Source of the DNA: Aurifilum marmelostoma
Lineage: Eukaryota > Ascomycota > Sordariomycetes > Diaporthales > Cryphonectriaceae
Length of the DNA: 64,000 bases
Reading direction: 5' to 3'
Assembly (NCBI GenBank): GCA_027559495.1
Contig: JAMXSV010000008.1
Location: forward strand, 248,001-312,000
The position numbers and the translations under genes are program-made. Below the pieces are notes generated by a model that made no database searches, was not told the DNA's origin, and saw only the letters and a list, made by a program, of their open reading frames with translations. Below are positions 23,865 through 34,429 of this stretch, piece by piece (positions within the stretch are counted from its first letter, which is position 1; each line of letters begins with the position of its first letter).

Positions 23865-25181
23865 ATGTCTCGAGGAGGAACCACGCTCTACGTCACTGGC
23901 TTCAGCCATGGCACTCGTGCCCGCGACCTAGCCTACGAGTTCGAACGGTAATTCCGATCCCTCCATTCCTCAGTCCAGCCCCCGATCAGCTTCCATCCTC
24001 CCACCTCGCCCTCGCCCTCGTCGTCGTCGGAAGAAAACAATCGTATCTCGCTATATCTGTCTCGCTGTCCTCCGTCGTGTCGTATCACCCTCCGTCGTGC
24101 CTCCTTGCTCCCGCCCTAGCCCTCCTCGTCCTCCTTCGATCGAGCGGTTGGCGAATGCCATCAGACATTTGAAAACAAAAGAAAAAACAAAAACAGAGAC
24201 GGGCGTGTTTATATGTTTATTTATACACACGTTTGTGGCCTTGCACCGGGCAAGTTGCCTGTCGACGGTAGCCCCTCGGACAGAGAGCACAAGCCCCTGG
24301 GCTGCTCTGCAGGACGACGATATTGCCACGCGACAAAATACCCACCTCATCCGTTTTCGTACCGACCTGAAGATGCTGACACACGTCAAACAGCTATGGC
24401 AGGCTCGTCCGCTGCGACATCCCGGCCCCTCGCTCTGCGAGCAGCAGACTGTAGGTTTCCTGTCCTTTCGTTGCGGGGGAGGGGGGGACCTTGAATCGAA
24501 AGAATTGCTGACAAACAGGCCCAGGTTTGCGTTCGTGGAGTACGAGGACCGTCGTGACGCCGAGGACGCCTACCATGAGATGCATAACAAGCGCATCGGT
24601 CGTGACGACCTCCTGAAGATCGAGGTAAGTCTCCTAGGGAGTCTCCTCCTTTTTTTTGGACCCCTGGATCACACAAGATGCTAACAGTTCTACAGTGGGC
24701 TCGTACCCCTCCTTCTGCCTCCTGGCGCTTCGACTCTGGTCGCGAGCGCGACCGTGGTAGCGACCGTGGTGACCGCCGCGCTCCTCGATCTCCTCGACGC
24801 AGGTCTCCTAGCCCTCGCCGTGCTCGCGACTACTCTCCTCGCAAGGATGACCGTCGTGACCGCGACCGCGACTACGACCGCGAGCGACGTGACACCCGCG
24901 ACCGCTCTCGTTCGCCGGATCGTCGGTAAGTAGCTAGCTGCAAGTCCATGTCACGGATTCCAAGTATATGATACTAATATTGCAGATACAGTGACCGTGA
25001 TGACCGCGACAAGGACTACAAGGACGATCGTGATGACCGGGACCGCCGCGACACCAACGGCGACGACCGCAAGGGTTCGCCTCTGTCCCTTTCCCCACGA
25101 CCCCACAGAACTCCGCTGACCGCCACTCCAGCCCTGGACAGCCCCCCTCCTGCTCACGATGACCTCGACACCGCGGAGTAG
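23865..25181 (+). CDS. RRM / arginine-rich pre-mRNA splicing protein (SR-like)
   Basis: About 221 residues from five exons: 23865–23947, 24394–24450, 24525–24624 (or from 24519), 24696–24925 and 24986–25181. One RNA-recognition motif has RNP2 LYVTGF near residue 8 and RNP1 LFAFVEYED around residue 47, ending in LLKIEWARTPP. The tail is rich in RS/RD dipeptides (SPRRRSPSPRR, RDRDRDYDRERRD), as in fungal SR-type splicing factors. The first intron is 446 bases, far longer than others here, and exon 2 is only 57 bases, so regulated splicing is plausible. The acceptor of exon 3 is ambiguous between two in-frame AGs six bases apart. A possible extra intron near 25073–25131 would shorten the C-terminus. 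Confidence 0.85.
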
Positions 25182-26767
25182 AGGTCTGCATTGTTGACGG
25201 ATCGAGAGGTTTCTGCTCTCTCCCCTTTCTCTACGGAACTAACAGAATGGAAATGCTTGGCTTTTCTTGACTTCCTCGTGGAATCATTTAGTTTCGATAC
25301 GGATTTTCGCGGACGATGACGGACGGACGATCGGGTTCAGAGCATGACCACGATGCGGATGCGAGTCGACTTTTTATTTTTATTTTTACAAAACAGAACG
25401 GATCGAAGACGGACACTGAAAGCAGGACCTCGTCTTAACTTAGCCAGACTGCAATTAATCAGCTTACTCTAGATCCTTTGTAAGAGAATGACAAGTTTGT
25501 TGGCGTTGGGCCTGAACCTTTTTTTTTTTTTTAGTGAAGATGTTGTGATACCGACGTGCATCTAGTAGTGACCCGTCCTTCAGAGGTACCTTGCCGCCGA
25601 GTATACCTATGTACCTTTTTAGCATGATATCTAGAGGTGTCATAAATGCACTGTGACCAGGGCTCTGGACAGCAGAAGTCTTTACATGTGTAGTTAGGTA
25701 GCATGCCCCTGTCAAGGTTGTCACTGTAGCAGTAGGCAAAACCTAACATATAAGTGTGTATATGACTAGAAATAGCATGAGCCCCAAGGCGAGTTTGATT
25801 GTTAGGGCCAGATGGGAAGGCGGGTGGGTGGTGGGTCGAATTGGTATAAGCCTAGGGGACTTCAAAGCATACACCTCGTCGATAAAAGACCAATATCTCA
25901 TCAGACGAGACTAAAGAGCACTGGATGAAGAATGGTTGTCCTTTTAAGAGGTATTCACGAATCAACAGGAGCATAGGACGACAAGCTTGATAATGACTTT
26001 GGGGAAAAAAAAGCTGCCAATCTGATTCAATGACATCTCGTGTATATTTGATCTGATTCACGTCTCCTCACTCCCCTCTCCCCTTCTGAGCCCTTTGGAT
26101 CCACCACTAAAAAGACAACAAGGAACTCCCCGAAAAGCAAAGCCAGTCCTGATCCCGACGCAGGAACTTACTCCAGAAACCACATAGGCAAAAAAAAAAA
26201 AAAAAAAAAAAGGCAGGAGGGGGTGACAAAGATAAACAGACCAGAACCCCACCCCTGCCTGACATGTAAATCTTCCTGTTTGCCCTGGAGGTGTCTTTGC
26301 CCAAAGAGCCGCTCTCACCGGCTCCGTGCTCGTATGTAACGCCTCCCGCCATGGAAAATCAAGAGCCATAAACACGCAAAACGAGGAGGAAACCAAACGA
26401 ACACAAGCATCCAATCGCGAGATCAAACAGGTAAGTAATCCAGGTCCAGAAAAGCAGAGACGATAGATCAGGCGAACGGGCAATACCAGTAAGTTCCCAG
26501 AGGATTTCGCAGTAAGGAGTGGAGAACGAGTCCGAGCACACGGCGCCGGTCATATTAAGACGCCGAGTCCAGTGGCTGTTGTTCTGTGATCCGAAATGAA
26601 ATGAGGAAGATAAAAAGACGAGGGCTGTTGAATCAGTCCCCAGGCGACGGCCGGCCGAGGGCCCAGCCCGTTGACCTGCTGCGTTGAGGCAGTAAAGGCC
26701 AATCAGCCCATCCTCTTAAGATTATAGGAAGTTGTAATAATAGTAGAGGGGAGAAGGACCAAGGCCT
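25182..26767. other. Intergenic between convergent genes
   Basis: 3' flanks of the RRM protein gene (+) and MAF1 (-). Holds an A22 tract and several T or A runs, with no supported gene. Confidence 0.5.
26190..26211. repeat. Poly-A tract (A22)
   Basis: Uninterrupted 22-base A run in the convergent intergenic region. No target-site duplication or retroposed gene was recognised beside it. Confidence 0.85.
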
Positions 26768-28023
26768 TTACTCGATCTCCATTGTTCCGGCAATATCTTC
26801 AGACTCGTCGCGGATGGGCCCGTGACTTGTCCTGGCCTCGTCGTCTGCATCCTCGGCATCGTGATCCTCCTCCGAAAAGAGGTCGTCGTCGTCGTCGAAA
26901 TCATCGGGGAAGTTATCGTAGTCGTCATAGCTCCCCGCGAACTCATCGAGCTCTAATACGCCGTCGCGGTCGCGATTCCACGTCAGGCCATCGTCCGCAT
27001 AGTCGTCTTCGTCGTCGCTGGCTGTAATCCTCTCGGCACGGTCACCGAGCCAGAACCTGGCGCGCTTGTTGGCACCCGCCTCCTCCATCATCCTCCTCTT
27101 GCGCAGGTCTCCCGACGACGACGTAGGCGTCAGCGACACAGCGCCGCTCCTCGCACGGGCTGAGGGCCTGAGGAACTGCGGCGGGCTGCTGTGCGATACG
27201 ACGGGCACGCCCCTTACGTACAGATACGCGACGCGCTTGCGCTCCTTGTTGAAGAAGAAGTAGTGCATGCTCCAGATGGCGGCGGCCTCCTCGTCGAAGG
27301 GGTTCATGGCCGGCTGGTAGCTGAAGACAGAGCAGTCCTTGAGGGTCATCTCCTTATCGAGGAGGGCCCACATGTGAGGCCCCCAAGGCGGTGACTCGGT
27401 GCCGGATACCGCGGGCGGGCTCGAGCCCATGTCTGCTGCGGCGGCGGCGGCGGCTTTCTTGGACTTCTTGCTGCCGGTCAGGAGCGCACTGACAGGAAAG
27501 TCGATGGTGGGCTGAGCGTTGGGCCGCGCGCTGCGCAGCGTGGTATCGAGATTTGTCACCACCCTCCGCAGGGGCCGCTCGCGCTTGAAGTCGGCAGGCC
27601 GCAGGACATGGCTGAAGTCGTAATCAGGGTGCGACGCGTTCAGTGTCGCGATCAGGTATGCGAAAGTCTTGCGACTGGATATCTCGGAAAGGGGCCCGAA
27701 GGGGCTTGACCTTGACAGGTTGAGACTCGACCGCTGAGGTGGGGAGAGGCTTGCGCCGAACTTGAGCATGGCCTCATGTTGGGACTCGAGCGACTTGTCG
27801 ATGTCCTTGTAGAGTTTCTTGTCGCTACCTGCTGCCTTGGTCGTATAGAGATCGCATCCGCCAGTAACGTGACAGTCAGGGGTGTCAAAGTTGAGCGCGC
27901 TGGTCACGACATCGAAGTCGCGGAGAGGTAGGAACTACGCGAAGCGGAATAGAAGGTCAGCACCTCGGCGCAGAGAGAACAGGTCACACCCTTGTGGCCG
28001 TGTTGCAGATGGCGAACCTTCAT
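26768..28023 (-). CDS. MAF1: MAF1, repressor of RNA polymerase III
   Basis: 390-residue protein recognised by the N-terminal sequence MKFLPLRDFDVVTSALNF, a conserved start of Maf1 proteins, and by the later blocks FSHVLRPADFKRER and NPFDEEAAAIWSMHYFFFNK. Maf1 is the nutrient- and stress-controlled repressor of tRNA and 5S gene transcription, moved between cytoplasm and nucleus by phosphorylation. Exon 1 is just six bases (28023–28018, ATGAAG) and is spliced across 83 bases to 27934–26768. This tiny first exon is required to give the family N-terminus. The C-terminal 90 residues are strongly acidic. A low-complexity linker with an Ala run (about residues 155–175) separates the conserved blocks. 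Confidence 0.93.
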
Positions 28024-29872
28024 GGTCAGTAAGTGTGATGCCTTGAGAAGGCTGCTGGGAGCGTGGTGATTGCTGGAGGGTTAGGTGGTGTTATCGGTGG
28101 AGTCGGTGTGAAGCGACAACGTCATTGAGGTTGTCCAACGGAACGGCGGATCCGGAGGGGGGGTACGCGACTGGTTGAAGATGCGCGACGAGCCCGAGAA
28201 AGTAAGAAGTTAGAGTAATAGAGAAGAGCAATCTAGAAAAGAAAAGCAAAGACCGGGAAAGAAAAGAAGGGCAAAACAATTGGGTATCTCAAGAGGGTGT
28301 TGTGCTGTGGATTGCGAGTCGAGTGATTGCTGTCGTTTGTGGTGGAGTTATCGCTCTGGTGGTCAAACCCCCCTGCCGGGTTTGGGGAGGGCTATGAACA
28401 ACGGTGAGGGACGAAGAGGAGCAAGTGACTGGGACCGACTGCCGTGGGGGGCTTAGTAGTCAGTCGCAGTCCAGAACGCGTGTCTGCGTCTAGAGAGCTA
28501 GAGAGTGTGCTGGGTAAAAATAGCCATACTGGTTGGTTCTTTGTTGTGATGGGTGAATGAAGGGCGAGGTTTCGTTTGCTTCGTCGTGAGCTTTCTTGGT
28601 TAATAAGGAGAGGGGTGTGAGAGAGACGAAGACAGGAGGGGGAAAGGAGATGGACCAAAAGGGCGAGTTGAGGTTGAGAGCCCCCCCCCCCCGGCAGTCG
28701 CCTAGTTGATAACGCAATGCGGCCGGGTAGGGGGAGCGGGGGGAGGGGAGAGTCAGTTAGTTGTCTGACACGGGTGCGGTAAAGTACTGGGGAGGGTGAG
28801 CAAACCGGGTCTCTGAGACCGGCCCAGTTTCCAGGGCCAGCAACAAAGGAGATGCCGCCGGTTAGCAGCAGCAGCAGCAGCAGCAGCAGCATGGCCGCAG
28901 CCGTTGGTCTCAGTGGTCGCTCCAACCCCCCTATAGTGGCATGGTTGAGCTAGTACAGTAGTTAGTTAGGGGCGGCGTGGGTTGGCAACTGGCAGGGTGG
29001 GTGGGTGACTTTTGGGGGTCTGCCCGCCCCTCTCCCCTCACCTCTCCCCCCAGCGCAATTGCTGCGGGGACAGCTGGTCATCTGCTGCGCCAGCTTGGCC
29101 TGTTAAGAGGACGAATCGTATGCCAGATCAACGCCACGGGCGACCGACGGCTCCTCGTGGCTGTCAGCCGAGTCAGGGGGATGATGCCTCATCATGAGGT
29201 AGCCACCCGTCTCAAACGTGCCGGTTTGCATTTGAGCGAGTGGACAGGCTGAACATGGATGGCAAAGAGGCAATGAGCAGTCGGGTTGTAGACGTCATGT
29301 TCTTTTTTCTTTCTTTTTTCTTCTTTTTCTGTGGGGGTAGGAGGTCTTCTAATTCTATTAGCAAATAAAACACCTGTAGTCTTGCATACCTCCGGAAGGA
29401 CGCGATGCATGCGTGCCGTCGACGCTCCCAGTCCATGGATTTTTGTTGCCTGGGCTTGAGTCCTGCTGGAAACTCCATCCAGGGGTCATCTGTGTGCTTG
29501 TGTGACGGGCCTGGTCCTCCTCTTCCTCATGCTGCTGATCTTTCGTCAAGCCAGGTGCCAGGTCCTCAACAATTGTTCAAGCAGCCTTCAAGCACCAGGC
29601 ATCGGCCCCGGTCCATTCCCATCCTCCTCTCTATCGTATATTTCCCAGCCCGCCAACGACCCATATGCCGTCGCCTGTGGTGATCTCAGATCATCCCAAC
29701 CTCCTTCAGTGCGCCATGAATCTCCTGTTGGGCCTGTGTTCAAGCATGGCACGTTAGCCAAAGGAAAGGCAGCCATTGTGCTCCTCTGTTCCCATCGTGT
29801 AATAGTATGATAGTGGCTGGCCAATCATGAACGGGCAGGTAAGGTGAGTATGTGCCAACACCACCCCACTCA
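28024..29872. other. MAF1 promoter / intergenic region
   Basis: Upstream region of MAF1 and 3' flank of the AP-1 sigma gene. It contains a C12 run (28681–28692) and an AGC triplet repeat. One frame at about 29502 looks hydrophobic at its start but has no ATG at that point and no family resemblance. Confidence 0.5.
28864..28890. repeat. AGC triplet repeat (9 units)
   Basis: Nine tandem AGC units in the MAF1 upstream region, outside any supported coding frame. Confidence 0.85.
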
Positions 29873-30734
29873 TCACATGATCTTCGTCACTTCGTCCTCG
29901 ACCTGGCGGTAAGCAGTTTCGGCGTCAGCTAAAAAAAGGTAACGCTCCGAGGTTGTGGGCGAAACCGCACGAGATGGAGAGGATGGGAAGCGGGAGACAA
30001 AGTCGCAGCTAGGTGGAAGAAGGGAAGGGAAATCGGAGAGACGGGGGATGGGGGAGGACATAGCCAAGGAGCTATACGAGCTCGCCCGCAATGGCCAGGG
30101 TGGAGAGGAGACCAAGGGATATTGATGCAACTGACCTCCATGTCCTCAAGCGAGTCTTGCTGCCCGATACACCTCAAGACGTTCTTCTTGCTGCTCTCCT
30201 GGAGCTCTCCGGCGAGGATAAGCTCGTCGAGAATGTAGTAGGCCTTGGTGAAGGAGAAGATGATGTCCAGCTCGCAGACGTTGCCATAGTACTTGTCCAT
30301 CTGCTCGACGTAGCGGTGGATGATCTCGAGTGTGATCAGCTCGTTGTCGTCGGACGAGCAGCCGACGATGAAGAAGAGGGAGGCATATCGGCGGTACACG
30401 ATCTTGGTATCTGCAGCAAACCATCCGGATCAGTCTGGAGTCGCAAAGGGGAACGTAGGCCACCACCCATCGCGGTCAGAAACGTACCCTTGTATTCAAG
30501 GAAGTTGCACATCCGTGTGCGCCGGGCCAGGACCAGTTGGGAGACATCCTTGACGATCTTGGCCTTCTCCTTTGGCGAGAGGGTGGTGAACCATTTGGCA
30601 AGACGCTGCAAGAGAAGGAGACGGTGTCAGGTAAGAAGACGCAGATGGCGTACAAGCAGAATCACAAGGACAGGTGACAATAGACTTACCACTTTGCCCT
30701 GGCGGGACAACAAAATCAGATAGTTGATCGCCAT
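29873..30734 (-). CDS. APS1: AP-1 clathrin adaptor complex, sigma subunit
   Basis: 155-residue small subunit of the AP-1 adaptor, which sorts cargo between the trans-Golgi and endosomes and binds dileucine signals. Four exons: 30734–30690 (MAINYLILLSRQGKV), 30605–30488 (RLAKWFTTLSPKEKAK), 30410–30136 (YRRYASLFFIVGCSSDDNEL) and a final 30-base exon at 29902–29873. The last exon encodes only VEDEVTKIM. I chose its acceptor (…ACCGCCAG) because it continues the family C-terminus LEDMEVEDEV. A nearer acceptor after a T run would give an unrelated tail in phase 0. The resulting last intron (233 bases) is about three times longer than its neighbours. Confidence 0.92.
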
Positions 30735-31803
30735 GGTGGCGATACCATCACCAAGCGGGAGGAGAGATGGATGGGCAGAGGGAAAGGCTGATGGAAGAGA
30801 GAGAGAGAGAGGGAGAGACGTGATGGGCTGGCTCGAGGTCGAGGGGTGTGGGCTGCAGCCAACTTTCTCTTGACATGTACAAAAGTCGGGGACGAGTCGC
30901 AGGTGCTTGGCTCCAGCACACGCACAAGCGTAGCAGCACGAGTACCGTGGTACTACTGTAGGTGCAGTAGTAAGCAGCCCCCTAACCCCACCCCCACTGG
31001 AAGAACCCTGGCAGCCCTCTGCAGTAGGGTGTAGGCCACCACCAACAACAGTAATTGGGTATGTACTCTGCAAGTACTCCAGTACATATATTCTTCCCTT
31101 CTCTCACTGCAGCGTACTATACATAGATAGACTACGGTACACAGTAGTACAGAGGACCAAAGCACACGATTGAACAGATGAGCCTCCAACCCAACACCTT
31201 CCTAGCCGTTTAAACTTCATAGTCCCGATCCCTCTCATCCCCCTCCCCTCATCCGTGGATTGCCCACCCACCCTTCTTCTGCTTGTTGGTTGTCGAACGA
31301 CATGGGGGTTTTACCACACGGAGGTTGCAAGGTAGCGACTCCCGATCGATCCTGTCTCGAGTCTCTCCAGTCGACAGCAAGCGCATGCAGAGCAATAATG
31401 ATGCCTTGGACACTTGAGCCGCTTTCAGACCACACCAGCAAGAGAACCTCCACACCCCCCTTCCTACGAGATGGAGAGTTTTGGCCTTCTCCAGCTCTAG
31501 GCATCGGCGCTATCAACAGCGATCATCGGCCAGCCGGATGCGTGGGGCATGCGACGATACTGTGATAGTCGACGAACCTGCATAACATGGTACAGGTACT
31601 TGCCGGCACAGGGTGGCATGACGCGCTGCAGATGTATATATATTAAAAAAAAAAAAATGGCACAAAGATGCTGTTCACCCCCGCTCTCGTCGTCCACCCC
31701 GTCCGCCTCCGATCAGGGCCCTCACTTTGACGACCATTCACACACGAAACGGATCCCTTGATACACCTTCTTTTTCTTCTTTTTCTCCCGATCCTACAGT
31801 ATT

Positions 31804-31808
31804 TATAA
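31804..31808 (+). promoter_or_regulatory. TATA-like element of the GCLM gene
   Basis: TTTATAAGG lies about 340 bases before the conserved ATG (32147) and 150 bases before the in-frame upstream ATG (31955). If it sets the transcription start, both upstream ATGs are in the mRNA. Confidence 0.35.
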
Positions 31809-32068
31809 GGCGATTTGAAGAGGAGGGTGTGTGCCCTTTTGTCATGCATCTACCCGCAGCCCGCCTCACCTATCGCCATTACTAATCCGGAGGACCTGGA
31901 TCATTACAACATCGCCCCGTACTCCGTCGGTCGATCCCCTCTAGACCCCGCCAAATGCCTAGTCCTAGTCAGGGCCTATTCAAATGGCCCTTGGATTTCC
32001 TCCAGGCTCTGGTCGACTGTATCCTCCCCGGGAGGCAGAAGCAGAGCCAGAGCCAGAGCCAAGAAAAT

Positions 32069-32113
<45 letters not shown>
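32069..32113 (+). repeat. CAG triplet repeat (15 units), possible polyQ
   Basis: Fifteen CAG units in the leader of the GCLM gene, in the frame of the main protein and open from an ATG at 31955. They are translated as 15 Gln if that ATG is used. Confidence 0.9.
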
Positions 32114-32116
<3 letters not shown>

Positions 32117-32146
32117 CCTCCGATCAGCAGACAAGATAGCGCGACC

Positions 32147-33303
32147 ATGGCCAAGAGATTGATATTATCCACGGGGTGAGTCCCTATCTCTTCCTGCTCT
32201 GCTCCTTGGTGCGCCGCCGTAACCGGCGCACTGCCCCTCCCAGTAAAATCCCCTGCGCCGGCAACAATACTGATCATGCCATTTCTTTTCTCCCCTCTCG
32301 CAGTAACATCTCCGTGGGAGGCGGCTCGTCCCTCATCCGCAAGCCAGGAGCCTTCAGGTCCAACCTCGAGCTCACCAATTCCCTGCGCAACAACTTCCTG
32401 GCCGCGAGACAAGAGTACGACTCGTCGTCACATGCCTCGAAAGGCTCCACCCCCAACGGCAACGGCAACGGCAACGGCAGCACGAATGGCAGCACGAATG
32501 GCAGCACGCCCAACAGTGTCTCCTCGCCTCTGGCGCAGTGGACGTCCCTCGAGGGCGATGGCGACCTCTACATCCCCCGCATAGACTGGGACGCCACACC
32601 TGGCCTGCAGGAGGACTCATCGGCCTACGACATCACCGTCAAGATCTTCTTCCTGCCGACCTCGACACTCTCGAGGCGCGCCGCCTACACGCGCGAGGCC
32701 CTGTCGCTGGTCATGAGGGAGCTGCGCGTCTCGTACATCTCACTCCTCATCGTGTCGTTCCCCGGCATGTCGTTTGAGGGCGACTGCGAGTGGGAGGCCG
32801 ACAAACACAACGCCACGCAGGGCGACGAGGAGGAGGAGGTTGCGACGTGGGCGTCCGCCATCGAGCCGCTCTACCACGAGGGCCTCGTCAGGCAGCTGGG
32901 CATCGCCGAGTTCGGGAGCGAGAAGCTGGTGCACTTTCTGGACAAGGTCGCGGTGAAGCCGAGCGTGGACCAGATCAACATCAAGAACTGCTGTGACGTG
33001 CCGCCGCCGCTGGTGAACCTGGCCAAGGAGAGGAAGATTGAGCTCTTTGTTCACAGTGACTGCACCGACATCCTGCCCAAGGGGACGCTGAGGGAGCTGC
33101 TCGGCCAGGGAGCCAAGGGCGCAGGCGTGCTGGCAGACTCGCCGGAGGGGGTCAACGGGAAGGAGAAAGAGGACGAGGAGGAGCAGGGGCTGCGGGGCGA
33201 TCTCACACCGCAGTGGGTGGTCAAGTACACGGCTGTGGTGAGGGATCGCGGCGTCATCGAGAACAAGGGCTACTTTGCGGGCGCGGCGCTGACGGAAGAA
33301 TAG
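32147..33303 (+). CDS. GCLM: Glutamate–cysteine ligase modifier (regulatory) subunit
   Basis: 342-residue protein of the aldo/keto-reductase-like GCLM family, which activates glutamate–cysteine ligase, the first step of glutathione synthesis. Exon 1 (32147–32175) gives MAKRLILSTG, exon 2 (32304–33303) continues NISVGGGSSLIRKPGAFRSN. Other family blocks are GLVRQLGIAEFGSEKLVHFL and KPSVDQINIKNCCDVPPPLV. A Asn/Gly/Ser/Thr repeat (about residues 55–85) is a lineage insertion. The ATG at 32147 matches the family N-terminus, but an upstream in-frame ATG at 31955 would add 64 residues including a 15-Gln tract. The gene is convergent with BUD32, and the 275 bases between the stop codons hold G12 and AT repeats. 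Confidence 0.9.
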
Positions 33304-33474
33304 AGCTCTTTCATGGAAAAGGGCCGAGAAAGGCTCGGGAAACAGGGAAAGCCGGGACCACCTATAGACGCGGGGGCGACCCTTTCGTCTGTTGTACCTA
33401 TTGTTGTCCTTTGATACCATGGGCGGCTGTCTGCATTCCAAGATTCTGTACATTGGCTACGTAAACCTTGCCGA

Positions 33475-33525
33475 GGGGGGGGGGGGAACTTATCGTTCAA
33501 GGCATATATATATATATATATATAT
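33475..33525. repeat. G12 run and (AT)11 microsatellite between convergent genes
   Basis: G12 at 33475–33486 and an AT dinucleotide repeat at 33504–33525, lying exactly between the 3' ends of the GCLM gene and BUD32. Confidence 0.9.
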
Positions 33526-33577
33526 CCATATATGTATTATAGAACGAGACGATATTGCTCCCCCCTACCTGCCTTGT

Positions 33578-34429
33578 TCACCCTATCATACTCCTCTTCC
33601 TCCCCCCTCATCCTCACGTCTTCGAGCTTCCTCAGCACCTGCTTCGCGGCCTTGAACGTCTGCCCGTATCCCTCCAGCACCTCGCCAAACAGCTTCTCCG
33701 TCCTCGGGTGTGTGCTCAGGAACGCCCGCTCGAGCACATACAGGTCCACCGCCCTGTCCTCCTCGTGTGTCCCCTGGCTGGCCAGACCAAAGTCGATAAT
33801 GACAATCTCGCCGTCCAGAACAGCCTCTTCCTCCCCGGGCGCTGGCACTGCTGCCGCCCTGCTGGTGCTGCTGGTGTTGCTGCTGCTGCCGCCGCCGTCC
33901 CCACGCGCACCACCCTGTATTGCCGGCGCCGGCCGCAGCATCATGTTGCTCGTGGTCAGGTCCCCGTGGACCACACCAGCACCGTGCAGCCGCCCGACCG
34001 CGGCGCCAACCCTCCTCAGCAGATCGACCAGGGGCGGGTTCCCGCGCGGCGCGAGCACGTCGTCCTCGGTCCTGTCGCCGAGCCAGGCGTTGACGGCGGC
34101 GCGCACGGGCCTGCCCTCGACCCACTCCATCATGAGCCAGCCCGAGGCCTCGTCGACGCAGTAGACGGCGGGGACGGCGACGCCGTCGCGGCGGCAGCGG
34201 GCGAGGATGCGGGCCTCGGCGAGGATGCGCTGGCGGGTGAGGCGGGCGTCGAGGGCCGGGTGGCGGTAGGGCTTGGAGGGCCGGTGCTTGAGGGCGCTGG
34301 GGAGGGCCGGGTGGAGGTAGGTTGTGCGGTAGACGAGGCCCTCTGCGCCTTGGGTGATGAGCTCGGGGGGGGTGGGCGGAGGGGTAGGTGAGGACGGGGG
34401 GGTGGGGGGAGCGGGTGGGGGATGGCCAT
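33578..34429 (-). CDS. BUD32: BUD32/PRPK-type KEOPS atypical kinase, two frameshifts as sequenced
   Basis: Small atypical kinase/ATPase of the KEOPS (EKC) complex, needed for the t6A modification of tRNA and linked to telomere upkeep. Recognised segments are LITQGAEGLVYRT (nucleotide loop), RPSKPYRHPALDARLTRQRI, the catalytic loop HGDLTTSNMML and IIDFGLAS. A Gly/Ser-rich insert of about 35 residues separates the last two. Two indels break the frame. At the C8 run 34365–34372, one more base is needed to join the ATG at 34429 to the conserved body. At the C6 run 33602–33607 (G6 on the coding strand), one fewer base gives RMRGRKRSMIG and a stop at 33578, the hallmark RKRSM-G tail of Bud32. As sequenced, the body instead reads on to 33537 with an unrelated tail. 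Sequencing error is the likely cause. Confidence 0.85.

Larger units (their letters stand above)
30735..32146. other. Divergent promoter region with upstream start codons for GCLM gene
   Basis: Shared upstream region of the AP-1 sigma gene (-) and the GCLM gene (+). On the + side it holds a TATA-like element (31804–31808), a 13-codon upstream reading frame starting at 31844, an ATG at 31955 in frame with the main start, and a CAG repeat. No separate gene is supported. Confidence 0.55.

Noticed and set aside
24097..24684. 195-codon frame through the first introns of the RRM gene
   Set aside because: It reads through spliced introns; the RRM frame is restored only by removing them.
29502..29810. 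Frame with a hydrophobic start resembling a signal peptide
   Set aside because: The start is GTG, the rest is low-complexity Pro/Ser and not family-like; probably chance.
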